Source: Erysipelotrichaceae bacterium (GTDB taxonomy: Bacteria > Bacillota_I > Bacilli_A > Erysipelotrichales > Erysipelotrichaceae). From it: a stretch of DNA of 46,380 bases. The number at the start of each line of letters is the position of its first letter. Position 1 is the stretch's first letter. Of the stretch, positions 25,614 through 34,028 are shown piece by piece. The notes under the pieces were generated by a model. The model ran no database searches, was not told the DNA's origin, and saw only the letters and a program-made list of their open reading frames with translations. The DNA is taken from the NCBI GenBank assembly GCA_012523895.1, contig JAAYSZ010000012.1:1-46380 (forward strand), given 5' to 3'. A program made the translations under genes and the position numbers.

Positions 25614-25682
25614 GAGAGATAGAAAAAAAAGTTATATAGTGGTATGCTTTAGATATATTGTAATTATTTAGGGAGAGATAAA

Positions 25683-27137
25683 ATGGGATTATTTTCTAGT
25701 GATGCAAGACAGTTTAAATTTGATATTTTAAGGGAAGTATCAGAAGAAACTTTTAATGGGGAATTAAGTGATGAAAATATATTTGAATATGTAAAAAAAC
25801 TTATTCCTGGAACAAAAGCAAATTATAGATGTTGTGTCTATAAAGAAAGAGAAGTTTTAAGACAAAGAGCAAGACTTGCAATGGGCAAGATGGCTAATGA
25901 TGAACCTAGTTATGATTCAAAAAAGGTTGTTCAAGTTATTGAAGCAGCATGTGATGGTTGTACAATTATGAAAATACAAATTACTGATAACTGTAGAAAA
26001 TGTATGGCTAAACCATGTCTTAGCGCTTGTAAATTTGGTGCTATTCATATGGGACGTGATAGGGCAGTAATTGATTATGAAAAATGTAAAGAATGTGGTT
26101 TATGTGTTAAAGTTTGTCCATTTAGTGCAATTATTACAACAGAAAGACCTTGTTATGCAGCATGCCCAGTTAATGCGATTGGATTTGATGAAAATGGAAT
26201 TGCAGTAATTGACTATGATAAATGTATTAACTGTGCACAATGTCAAATTGCTTGTCCTTTTGGTGCAGTTGAAGATATAAGCTGGGTTGTTCCAGTAATT
26301 CAATTAATTAAAATGGATGTGCCAATGTATGCAATTATAGCTCCTGCTATACAAGGGCAGTTTGAAAGTGCTACCTTGCCTCAAATTAAAAAAGGTATAG
26401 AGATGCTTGGATTTAAGGGAGTATATGAAGCTGCAATAGGTGCAGATGCTGTTGCATATGAGGAAGAGACAGAACTATTAGAACATATAAAAGCAGGAAA
26501 ACCTTTAACTACTTCTTGTTGTCCTGCATTTGTTAATATGGCAAAGTTACATTTTCCAACAGTGTATGAAAATAATGTTTCTACTTTGTTATCGCCAATG
26601 ATGGCTCTTGCAAAAAAACTTAAACATGATCATCCAGAAGCGGGTATTGTATTTATTGGCCCATGTGTTGCTAAAAAGCAAGAAGCAACAGAAAGTTTTT
26701 CTTCAGTTGATTTTGTATTAACATTTGAAGAAATTTTGGCTATGTTAATTGCTAAAAGAATTGATCCTCAAACTTTAGAAGCTAAGGAAGAAGATTATCC
26801 ATCTATCTTTGGTAGAAACTTTGCTCAAGGTGGAGGAGTTAGTAAGGCTGTTATTCAAGCTGCTAAAGAAAAAGGTCATGAAGATTTTACAGGTTATTAT
26901 GCAGATGGAAGTTTTGAATGTAAAAAACAATTAACTTTAATTAAAGTTAATAAGTTTAACTATAATATTTTAGAAGGTATGAGTTGTCCTGGAGGATGTA
27001 TTGCTGGACCTGCAACTATTGAAGATCCAAATATAATTAAGGGTAGAATGGCTAAAGAAAACCTTCAAGCAGAAAAGAAAACAATTGAAAAATCATTAGA
27101 AATATTTGATTTTACAGGAATAAATATACACCGTTAA
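25683..27137 (+). CDS. Group-B [FeFe] hydrogenase
   Basis: This is a monomeric iron-only hydrogenase of 484 residues, type B1 (TIGR04105-like). It makes or senses H2, probably re-oxidising ferredoxin during fermentation. The N-terminal region holds several Cys clusters for [4Fe-4S] centres, including CRKCMAKPCLSAC, CKECGLCVKVCP and CINCAQCQIACP. The H-cluster motifs are the group-B variants: TSCCPAF near residue 277, GPCVAKKQEA near residue 326, and EGMSCPGGCIAGP near residue 433. Group A would have TSCCPGW. The start follows GGGAGAG. Maturases HydE, HydF and HydG are not in the window and must be elsewhere. It lies just after the large ncRNA and before a [2Fe-2S] protein. Confidence 0.95.
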   Translation: MGLFSSDARQFKFDILREVSEETFNGELSDENIFEYVKKLIPGTKANYRCCVYKEREVLRQRARLAMGKMANDEPSYDSKKVVQVIEAACDGCTIMKIQITDNCRKCMAKPCLSACKFGAIHMGRDRAVIDYEKCKECGLCVKVCPFSAIITTERPCYAACPVNAIGFDENGIAVIDYDKCINCAQCQIACPFGAVEDISWVVPVIQLIKMDVPMYAIIAPAIQGQFESATLPQIKKGIEMLGFKGVYEAAIGADAVAYEEETELLEHIKAGKPLTTSCCPAFVNMAKLHFPTVYENNVSTLLSPMMALAKKLKHDHPEAGIVFIGPCVAKKQEATESFSSVDFVLTFEEILAMLIAKRIDPQTLEAKEEDYPSIFGRNFAQGGGVSKAVIQAAKEKGHEDFTGYYADGSFECKKQLTLIKVNKFNYNILEGMSCPGGCIAGPATIEDPNIIKGRMAKENLQAEKKTIEKSLEIFDFTGINIHR

Positions 27138-27149
27138 AGGAGAGATATA

Positions 27150-27401
27150 ATGATAAATGTAGATATTTGTTTTGGAAGAAATTGTTATGCTAATGGAGCA
27201 TATGATATTTTGCCTATTTTAAATAGAATTATTAAAAGAGAAGGTTGGGAAGATAAAGTAAAAATTAACGGGTCTCTTTGTATGAGAGAGTGTAGTAATG
27301 AAAAGGATATTTCAATTAAAATAAATGGTAAGCTTATTGAAGGTATTACTTTAGATAACATCAGATTGATACTAAATACAGAACTTAAAAAATTAATATA
27401 A
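27150..27401 (+). CDS. Small [2Fe-2S] thioredoxin-like ferredoxin
   Basis: This is an 83-residue protein of the NuoE/thioredoxin-like [2Fe-2S] type. Four Cys ligands are visible: CFGRNC at residues 7-12, and LCMRECSN around residues 48-52. It lies 12 bases after the hydrogenase with AAAGGAGAG before it, so it is co-expressed and is a likely electron partner. That role is inference from position. Confidence 0.85.
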   Translation: MINVDICFGRNCYANGAYDILPILNRIIKREGWEDKVKINGSLCMRECSNEKDISIKINGKLIEGITLDNIRLILNTELKKLI

Positions 27402-27434
27402 TATTGTATTTTAAAATATTGGAAAGAAGTATTT

Positions 27435-28058
27435 ATGGTAAAAATTAATCCTTTAAATATGGTATGGATGAATGATCCCGAAAGATTTATCATCAATAAA
27501 AAGGAAGTTTTTATTGAGACAAGTCCTTATACATCTTTATGGTCAAGGACTTATTTTAAGACTGTTTCTTCCAATGCTCCTATTTTAGTATTGCCCGTTG
27601 AAAAAAATTTTACATTTAGTGCTAAGGTATCTTACTCATTTAAAGAGGTGAATGATCAAGCAGGTATTGTAGTTTATGCAAATGAAAATAATTATCTTAA
27701 AGCTTGTGTCTTAAGATATAATAATAAATTAAATTTATTGAGTACAACCTTAACTCATCATGGATATAGTGATATGGCTTGTAGAGAAATTGGGGAAGGC
27801 ATAAATACTATGTATTTTCGACTTTCTCATAGAGATGGAGATTTTTTAGTTGAAAATAGTTTTGATGGGGTACATTACAAACAGATGAGACTATTTCATC
27901 TTAGAATGAGAGAAGGGCAATTTAATATTGGTGTGTATGCATGCAGTCCAAATGATTCTAGCTTTGATTCTAAATTTAGTAATTTAAGATTAACTAAATG
28001 TATATGGAAAGAATATGAAGAAGGAGAAAAAATTGCTTGGGACTTAGAGCAAGACTAA
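27435..28058 (+). CDS. DUF1349 family protein
   Basis: This is a 207-residue protein with a beta-sandwich, concanavalin-like fold. Marks are ETSPYTSLWSRTYF at the N-terminus, QAGIVVYANENNYLKACVL in the middle, and FNIGVYACSPN near the end. No signal peptide or catalytic motif is visible. Relatives may bind carbohydrate, but the function is unknown. It is 33 bases after the [2Fe-2S] gene and probably in the same transcript. The ribosome binding site (GGAAAGAAG) is weak. Confidence 0.8.
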   Translation: MVKINPLNMVWMNDPERFIINKKEVFIETSPYTSLWSRTYFKTVSSNAPILVLPVEKNFTFSAKVSYSFKEVNDQAGIVVYANENNYLKACVLRYNNKLNLLSTTLTHHGYSDMACREIGEGINTMYFRLSHRDGDFLVENSFDGVHYKQMRLFHLRMREGQFNIGVYACSPNDSSFDSKFSNLRLTKCIWKEYEEGEKIAWDLEQD

Positions 28059-28104
28059 TTGATAAGTTAATGATTGATATTACAAAAAGAGTAGGTGAAA
28101 TGTA

Positions 28105-29034
28105 ATGATATATACTTGTACTTTAAATCCATCTTTAGATTATTATATGGAATTTGAAAATGATTTAGAGATAGGAACTACAAACAGAAGTCAGTCTGAG
28201 CATTATGAGGCAGGTGGAAAAGGAATCAATGTTTCAATTGTTTTAAATAATTTGATGATTCCTAGTAGAGCATTTGGATTTTTAGGAGGATTTACTCAAG
28301 AGTTTTATATTGAATTATTACAAAAGTATGAATATATTCAACCTAGTTTTACATATATAGATGGACATACTAGAATAAATTTAAAATTAAAAGGGAATAC
28401 TTTAGAAACTGACTTAAATGCAAAGGGACCTTATATTTCTTTTGATGCAATGGAATCTTTGATGTTAAAAGTTTCTAGACTTGATGAAGGAGATATATTG
28501 GTGTTTTCTGGAAATGCGCCTACTTATTTATTAGATTATGTAGATGAAATGATAAAAGATTGTGCTTCAAAAAATGTCAAAATAGTGTTAGATACTAATC
28601 CTAATATAATAAAAAGATGTTTAAAATATAAACCATTTCTTATAAAACCAAATGTTAAAGAGCTTTCAATGATAATTGATGAAGAATTAGAAATAAATGA
28701 AATTAAAGATTTAATAGAACCTTGTAAAAAGGCAAGAGAATTAGGGGCAACTAATGTAATAGTTCAATTAGGAGAAAAAGGATCAATTTTAGTATGTGAC
28801 AAGGGTAATTATTATACTGAAATGATTCAAAAAGAAAATATTGTAAATACAGTAGGTTCAGGTGATTCTATGGTTGCTGGATTTATAGTGAATTCATTAA
28901 GAAGTCCTGATATTGTTGATAGTTTTAGATTTGCGTCTAGCTGTTCTTTAGCTACATCCTTTACTAAAGGTATAGCCACTAAAGAAGAAGTAAACAATAT
29001 ATATAAAATTGTAAATGTTAATAAATTGGATTAG
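28105..29034 (+). CDS. PfkB-family sugar kinase, 1-phosphofructokinase type
   Basis: This 309-residue kinase probably phosphorylates fructose-1-phosphate (FruK) or tagatose-6-phosphate (LacC). It opens with TLNPSLDYYM and EAGGKGINVS (substrate-binding Gly-Gly). The ATP-site signature NTVGSGDSMVAGF near residue 250 carries the catalytic Asp. KPNVKELS near residue 190 is typical of the FruK/LacC branch. No phosphotransferase or fru regulator is adjacent, so the sugar cannot be fixed. Confidence 0.9.
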   Translation: MIYTCTLNPSLDYYMEFENDLEIGTTNRSQSEHYEAGGKGINVSIVLNNLMIPSRAFGFLGGFTQEFYIELLQKYEYIQPSFTYIDGHTRINLKLKGNTLETDLNAKGPYISFDAMESLMLKVSRLDEGDILVFSGNAPTYLLDYVDEMIKDCASKNVKIVLDTNPNIIKRCLKYKPFLIKPNVKELSMIIDEELEINEIKDLIEPCKKARELGATNVIVQLGEKGSILVCDKGNYYTEMIQKENIVNTVGSGDSMVAGFIVNSLRSPDIVDSFRFASSCSLATSFTKGIATKEEVNNIYKIVNVNKLD

Positions 29035-29064
29035 AATATTATCTTATAAGAAAGAAGGATTAAG

Positions 29065-29628
29065 ATGAAAAAAATTGTAATATTACTATTAGTTGTATTA
29101 TCTTTAATGGGTTGTGGACCTGAAAAAGAAACAATAGAAATAAAAAGTAGTGTAACTTTAAATTCTACTAAAGCAGATATGAGTAATTATGTATTATTTA
29201 AAGATAATGATCATGTATTTGAACTTGTTGGAATAAAAGAAGCTTCTAGAATTTATGACGAAAAGGGTAGTGCCATTTTATATTATGGATATCCTCAATG
29301 TCCTTTCTGTAATAGGATACTTGATTCATTAAATGATGCCGCAAAAGATTTAGGTGTTGTTGTATATTATGTTGATATTTATGATGAAACAGCTACTGAA
29401 GAAGATATAAATAATCTATTTGAGGATTTAGATCCAATACTTATGAAAGATGAAAATGGATTACCTATATTTTATGTGCCAGAAGTTGTAGCTGTAAAAG
29501 ATGGAGAAATTATTGACCATCATTTAAGTGTTGTGGATAGTTATAGAGATGTTTCAAAAGATCTTACAGATGAACAGTATGAAGAATTAAAAGGTATTTA
29601 TAAAAGCTTAATAAAAAGATTACAGTAG
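29065..29628 (+). CDS. Thioredoxin-like lipoprotein
   Basis: This is a 187-residue lipoprotein. The signal peptide ends in the lipobox LMGC, giving lipidated Cys17. A thioredoxin-like domain (residues about 70-187) carries a CPFC redox pair (YGYPQCPFCNRIL) near residue 78. It acts outside the membrane, perhaps in thiol-disulphide exchange or as a bacteriocin-accessory-like protein. ATG follows AAAGGA. Confidence 0.85.
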   Translation: MKKIVILLLVVLSLMGCGPEKETIEIKSSVTLNSTKADMSNYVLFKDNDHVFELVGIKEASRIYDEKGSAILYYGYPQCPFCNRILDSLNDAAKDLGVVVYYVDIYDETATEEDINNLFEDLDPILMKDENGLPIFYVPEVVAVKDGEIIDHHLSVVDSYRDVSKDLTDEQYEELKGIYKSLIKRLQ

Positions 29629-29637
29629 GAGAAATAA

Positions 29638-30078
29638 ATGAAACTATTTGATCTTTTGAAAAATAAAAGATATGAGGGTGAGGTTGTAGACCTAATAAAA
29701 GTTTATGAAATAAAAGAAGAACCTTCAGTTTTTTATAATATTGTTAAACATGGTACTAATAAAGTTGTTGGAAGATGTGATTTAAGAGTTGGTATGAATT
29801 GGGAACTTTATTATGCTGGTAACATTGGTTATTTTGTAAATGTAAGAAATAGAGGTAATGCTTATGCATATCATGCATGTAAGGTGTTATTTTCTATTGC
29901 TAAAAATGAATATAATATGAATGAGATTATAATTACATGTTCTCCTGATAATATTGCATCTTATAAAACGTGTTTAAATTTAAATGGAACACTTTTAGAG
30001 ACGGCTATTGTGCCAGAATCTCATTGGTTAGCACAAAGAGGAGAAAACATTAAATATATTTTTGGATATAAATTGTAA
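29638..30078 (+). CDS. GNAT acetyltransferase
   Basis: This is a 146-residue N-acetyltransferase of the RimJ/RimL type. The acetyl-CoA-binding region is NVRNRGNAYAYHACKVL near residue 70, followed by NIASYKTCLNLNG. The substrate is unknown. It begins 9 bases after the lipoprotein gene. Confidence 0.82.
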   Translation: MKLFDLLKNKRYEGEVVDLIKVYEIKEEPSVFYNIVKHGTNKVVGRCDLRVGMNWELYYAGNIGYFVNVRNRGNAYAYHACKVLFSIAKNEYNMNEIIITCSPDNIASYKTCLNLNGTLLETAIVPESHWLAQRGENIKYIFGYKL

Positions 30079-30098
30079 GAAATTTGAATTTTATATTA

Positions 30099-30113
30099 TA
30101 TAATTACATTATG
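30099..30113 (+). promoter_or_regulatory. Leaderless-type -10 box and start of cls
   Basis: TATAAT at 30099-30104 is followed after 6 bases by ATG 30111. There is no ribosome binding site, so the transcript should start at or within a base of the ATG. The -35 is poor. Confidence 0.55.
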
Positions 30114-31637
30114 GGTAGACTTAAGCAGATATTAACTGGAAAACTTATGTTTGTATTAATATCAATATTATTACAACTGTTTTTATTAATTTCTATGATT
30201 TATAGAGTCTCAGAAATAATATACATAAACTATTTTTTAAGTTTTCTTAGTTATGTAATTGTCATATATGTAATTAATTCTAGGATTAATATGGTATTTA
30301 AACTAGCATGGTGTGTATTAATTCTTGCATTTCCTGTTTTAGGTGGAGTTTTATATATTCTTTTTGGAGGAAGACTTGTTCCTAAGAAGTTAAGAATAGA
30401 AAGTACTTTATCATTAAACGAGACAAAGGGGCTTGTTTATCAAGATGAAGATGTTTATAAATCTTTTGAAGAAAAATCTGATTATAATATAAAAAAGATA
30501 TTTGATTATGGGGAAATTGTAGGTGTTTTTCCTATTTTTAATAATTCAGAAATAACTTATTTAGAGCTTGGTGAAGTAAAGTGGAAAGCTATGTTAGAAG
30601 AGCTTTCTAAAGCCAAGTATTTTATCTTTTTAGAATATTTTATTATTAAAGATGGTGTTATGTGGCAATCTATTCTTGATATATTAAAAGAAAAAGTTAA
30701 AGATGGTGTTGAAGTTAAAATTATTTTTGATGATTTTGGGGCAGCATCAACTTTAGCTAAAGATTATGATATAGAACTTGAAAAATATGGTATTGAAGCA
30801 CTAAGATTTAATAGATTAAGACCTGCTTTACTTGTTCAGATGAATAATAGAGATCATAGAAAAATATGTGTTATAGATAATAATGTAGCATTTTGTGGTG
30901 GAATTAATATTGGTGATGAATATATTAATGTTGAAGAAAGGTTTGGTCATTGGAAAGATTCTGCTGTAATGATTAAAGGAGAAGCTGTATGGGGATTTAC
31001 GGTTATGTTTTTTCAAATTTATAGATATCTTAAAGATGAGACTATTGATTTTGAAAAATATAGAATTCCTTGTGTTCCTATAAAAAATGATACTTTTGTT
31101 CAACCTTATTATGATTCTCCTACTGATGGAGAAAATGTTGGATTGAATATACATCTTAATCTTATTAATAATGCGAAAAAATATGTATATATACATACCC
31201 CTTATTTAGTAATTGATGAAAACATTAAATATTCATTAATGCTTGCGGCTAAAAGTGGAGTTGATGTTAGAATTACTACACCTCATATACCTGATAAAAA
31301 ATATGTGTTTCAAATTACTAGATATAATTATGAAGAACTTATTGAAGCGGGTGTTAAGATATACGAATATACTCCAGGATTTCTACATTCTAAATCAATA
31401 GTGGTTGATGGAGAAGTGGGCATGTGTGGTACTATTAATATGGATTTTAGAAGTTATTTTCATCATTATGAATGCGGTGTATTATTTTATAATTCTGATG
31501 CTGTTAAGGATATGTATGAAGATCAAATGAATGTATTTGAAGTAAGTGAACTTATCACTTTAGAAAAATGTAAAAATGTTAATATTATTGTTAAGTTTAT
31601 AAGAGTAGTTCTAAATCTAATTGCACCTTTATTATGA
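30111..31637 (+). CDS. cls: Cardiolipin synthase
   Basis: This membrane phospholipase-D-type enzyme condenses two phosphatidylglycerols to cardiolipin. It has 508 residues. Two N-terminal membrane segments (about 10-32 and 35-60, then a PLD-nuclease-N-like stretch) precede two HxKxxxxD motifs: NNRDHRKICVIDN near residue 246 and FLHSKSIVVDGE near residue 425. The TTG at 30084 would place TATAAT inside the gene, so ATG 30111 is preferred. Its stop overlaps the amidase start (ATGA). Confidence 0.95.
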   Translation: MGRLKQILTGKLMFVLISILLQLFLLISMIYRVSEIIYINYFLSFLSYVIVIYVINSRINMVFKLAWCVLILAFPVLGGVLYILFGGRLVPKKLRIESTLSLNETKGLVYQDEDVYKSFEEKSDYNIKKIFDYGEIVGVFPIFNNSEITYLELGEVKWKAMLEELSKAKYFIFLEYFIIKDGVMWQSILDILKEKVKDGVEVKIIFDDFGAASTLAKDYDIELEKYGIEALRFNRLRPALLVQMNNRDHRKICVIDNNVAFCGGINIGDEYINVEERFGHWKDSAVMIKGEAVWGFTVMFFQIYRYLKDETIDFEKYRIPCVPIKNDTFVQPYYDSPTDGENVGLNIHLNLINNAKKYVYIHTPYLVIDENIKYSLMLAAKSGVDVRITTPHIPDKKYVFQITRYNYEELIEAGVKIYEYTPGFLHSKSIVVDGEVGMCGTINMDFRSYFHHYECGVLFYNSDAVKDMYEDQMNVFEVSELITLEKCKNVNIIVKFIRVVLNLIAPLL

Positions 31638-32323
31638 AAAAACGAAATATAAATAAAACTCAAAAAATTATGATATTAGTAATATTTGTATTAATAGGTA
31701 TTATTATTTTTTTATTGATTAATTTTAAAGATGACGAGGTTATAGAAGAAGTGAAAGAGAGATATTATCATAGTGAAACGGTTTTACCTTCTTATATAGA
31801 TGGAGTAGTAGTTTATACAAGATTTGTGAATAAAGATTCTAAAAGAAGAACAAATGAGTATAGACTTATTAAATATATAGTAATACATGAGACTGATAAT
31901 AGAGCTATTGGAACTGGTGCATATAAACATTCTTTATATCTTACAAGTAATGAAGATTCAGTAAATGGATGGCATTACACAGTTGATGATAATTCTATAT
32001 ATCATAATCTTCCAGATAATATGGTTGCTTGGCATGCGGGTGATGGAAGAAGTGAAAATGGTGGGAATATGAATGGTATTGGTATTGAAATGGCAGTAAA
32101 TACTGATGGTGATTATAATAAAACTATAGAAAATACTGTTAAATTAGTTGTTTATTTAATGTATGAATATGATTTAGGTATAGAAGATGTTAAACTTCAT
32201 AAAGATTTTTCAGGTAAAATATGTCCTCATAGATTAATTACTGAGAATAAAGTTGATTTATTTTATGATATGATTAAAGATGAATATTTTAAAAAATACC
32301 AATGTAATAAAGTTGTTTATTGA
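31634..32323 (+). CDS. N-acetylmuramoyl-L-alanine amidase (Amidase_2)
   Basis: This zinc hydrolase cleaves the bond between muramic acid and the peptide stem. It has 229 residues with an N-terminal membrane anchor (about 12-30, IMILVIFVLIGIIIFLLI). The PGRP/T7-lysozyme fold shows zinc ligands in YIVIHETDN near residue 80 and KICPHRLI near residue 197, with GWHYTVDD between. The enzyme therefore acts outside the membrane, anchored. It overlaps cls by four bases. Confidence 0.9.
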   Translation: MKKRNINKTQKIMILVIFVLIGIIIFLLINFKDDEVIEEVKERYYHSETVLPSYIDGVVVYTRFVNKDSKRRTNEYRLIKYIVIHETDNRAIGTGAYKHSLYLTSNEDSVNGWHYTVDDNSIYHNLPDNMVAWHAGDGRSENGGNMNGIGIEMAVNTDGDYNKTIENTVKLVVYLMYEYDLGIEDVKLHKDFSGKICPHRLITENKVDLFYDMIKDEYFKKYQCNKVVY

Positions 32324-32335
32324 AAGAAGGTTAGT

Positions 32336-33196
32336 ATGAGCAAGATAGGATTAGTATTAGAGGGTGGAGGCATGAGAGGAGCCTATACCGCTGGTGCACT
32401 TAGTTGGCTAATAGATCATGGTATTGAGTTTGATTATGGTGTAGGTATATCTTCTGGGGCAGTTCACTTATGTAGTTATTTATTAAAAGATAAAAAGCTT
32501 TTGTATGATATTTCAGTTATCCATATGACAGCCAAAGCTAATGTAGGAATACAAGCATTTCTTAGAGAAGGAAGATATGTGGCATATGATTATATTTTTG
32601 ATGAAATATTATATAAAAACCTTAAATATGATATTAAACCATTAGTTGAAAGTGATAAGTATTTTGAAATGGGTATATATGATTGTGAATTAGGCGATGC
32701 TTATTTCTTGGGAAAAGAAGCATTAGATGAAAAGTTACAATTTTTAAAAGCAACATGTTCATTACCTATTGCAGGGAAAATAGTTGAATATAACGGTAAA
32801 AAATATTTGGATGGTGGAATTAAGTATATGATTCCTATTCATAGAAGTGTTGAAGTTGGTTGTGATAAGCATTTTATTATTTCTACAAAGAAAAAAGATT
32901 ATATAAGAAAACCTGCAAATTTATTTATGAGAAATTTGATGAAGATGAATTTTCCTAAGTATCCTAAAATATCTGAAGATTATAATATTAGACATATTAG
33001 ATACCATGAACAAGTTGATTTATCTGAAGAATTAGAAGCACAAGGAAAAGCATTCTTTTTAAGACCTTCTATTGAATATCCTGTGAAAAGATTTAGTGGA
33101 GATACAGAAAATTTAAAAAAGACATTCCAATTAGGAATTGATGATATGGAAGCTAATAAAGAAGAAATATTGAAATTTTTAGGGAGGAGTAAATGA
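32336..33196 (+). CDS. Patatin-like phospholipase
   Basis: This is a 286-residue serine acyl hydrolase. The oxyanion loop is EGGGMRGAYTAG near residue 9. The nucleophile elbow GISSGA near residue 38 and the Asp of YLDGG near residue 160 complete the catalytic dyad. Its likely substrate is membrane lipid, in keeping with the neighbouring cardiolipin synthase. The start follows AAGAAGG. Confidence 0.9.
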   Translation: MSKIGLVLEGGGMRGAYTAGALSWLIDHGIEFDYGVGISSGAVHLCSYLLKDKKLLYDISVIHMTAKANVGIQAFLREGRYVAYDYIFDEILYKNLKYDIKPLVESDKYFEMGIYDCELGDAYFLGKEALDEKLQFLKATCSLPIAGKIVEYNGKKYLDGGIKYMIPIHRSVEVGCDKHFIISTKKKDYIRKPANLFMRNLMKMNFPKYPKISEDYNIRHIRYHEQVDLSEELEAQGKAFFLRPSIEYPVKRFSGDTENLKKTFQLGIDDMEANKEEILKFLGRSK

Positions 33197-34005
33197 ATAA
33201 AATAAAAAACATTAAATTAATTGCTTGTGATATTGATGGTACTTTAATAAATTCTAATGGAGAGTGTACTTCTAGAACTGTAGAAGCAATAAAAAAAGCA
33301 AGAGAAAAAGGAATTAAATTTGCGATTTGTTCAGGTAGACCTGTAAGTGGGATCTTGCCACTTCTTGAAAGTTGGAATTTAGAAGATTGTTGTGATTATG
33401 TTGTTGGAATGAATGGCGGTGAAATTTTAAACAGATTTGAAAATAAATATGTTGAAAGTTATACGTTAGAAGAGGATGTAATTCAGGAGTTAATTGATCT
33501 TTATGAAGGAGAAGGTCATATTGCAAGTTATTATGATGATACTGGATTATATGTTTCTAGAATGAGTGAAGATGTAATAAATGTTGCAAGTAGAACTGAA
33601 ACACCAGTTTTTGTGGCTGATATAAAAGAAATTACAAAGGGTCCTCAAATAAAGTTAATGATAGTTTTAGATCCTGAAAGAATGGAAGAAGTTGAAGCAT
33701 TTTACGAAAAAACAAAAGATGATAGATATATTGGTTTTAAAACAGCTGTTGATTTATTTGAGTTAAACCATCCATTACTTGCAAAGGATGTTGGAATAAA
33801 GGTTATTGTAACTCAAATGCGAATTAAACCTGATAATGTTTTAGCTTTTGGGGAAACATCAAATGATGTTGCAATGCTTAAGTATGCAGCTCATAGTGTT
33901 TGTATGTCTAATGGTAGTGATGATGCAAAAGAGGCCGCAAAACATCAGGGATTAAGTTGTGATGAAGATGGAGTTGCAGTGTTTATTGAAGAAAATATAT
34001 TGTAA
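33193..34005 (+). CDS. Cof-type HAD hydrolase
   Basis: This is a 270-residue phosphatase of the Cof/YidA family. The nucleophile Asp is in ACDIDGTLI near residue 11, motif II in CSGRP, and Lys in LAKDVGIK. The metal-binding motif reads FGETSNDVAML, where family members usually have GDxxND, so Glu replaces the first Asp. A typical C2 cap lies at residues 85-185. The substrate is unknown. It overlaps the patatin gene by ATGA. Confidence 0.9.
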   Translation: MNKIKNIKLIACDIDGTLINSNGECTSRTVEAIKKAREKGIKFAICSGRPVSGILPLLESWNLEDCCDYVVGMNGGEILNRFENKYVESYTLEEDVIQELIDLYEGEGHIASYYDDTGLYVSRMSEDVINVASRTETPVFVADIKEITKGPQIKLMIVLDPERMEEVEAFYEKTKDDRYIGFKTAVDLFELNHPLLAKDVGIKVIVTQMRIKPDNVLAFGETSNDVAMLKYAAHSVCMSNGSDDAKEAAKHQGLSCDEDGVAVFIEENIL

Positions 34006-34027
34006 AAAAAGAGCATTTGCTCTTTTT
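34006..34027. terminator. Bidirectional terminator between the HAD and VanY genes
   Basis: AAAAAGAGC (34006-34014) and GCTCTTTTT (34019-34027) are perfect complements around ATTT. It serves both converging genes. Confidence 0.9.
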
Positions 34028-34028
34028 C

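Noticed and set aside
24902..25620. The large RNA transcribed from the minus strand
   Set aside because: The hairpin after typA has a minus-strand T-tract, but the far stronger terminator at 25574-25613 has its T-tract only on the plus strand.
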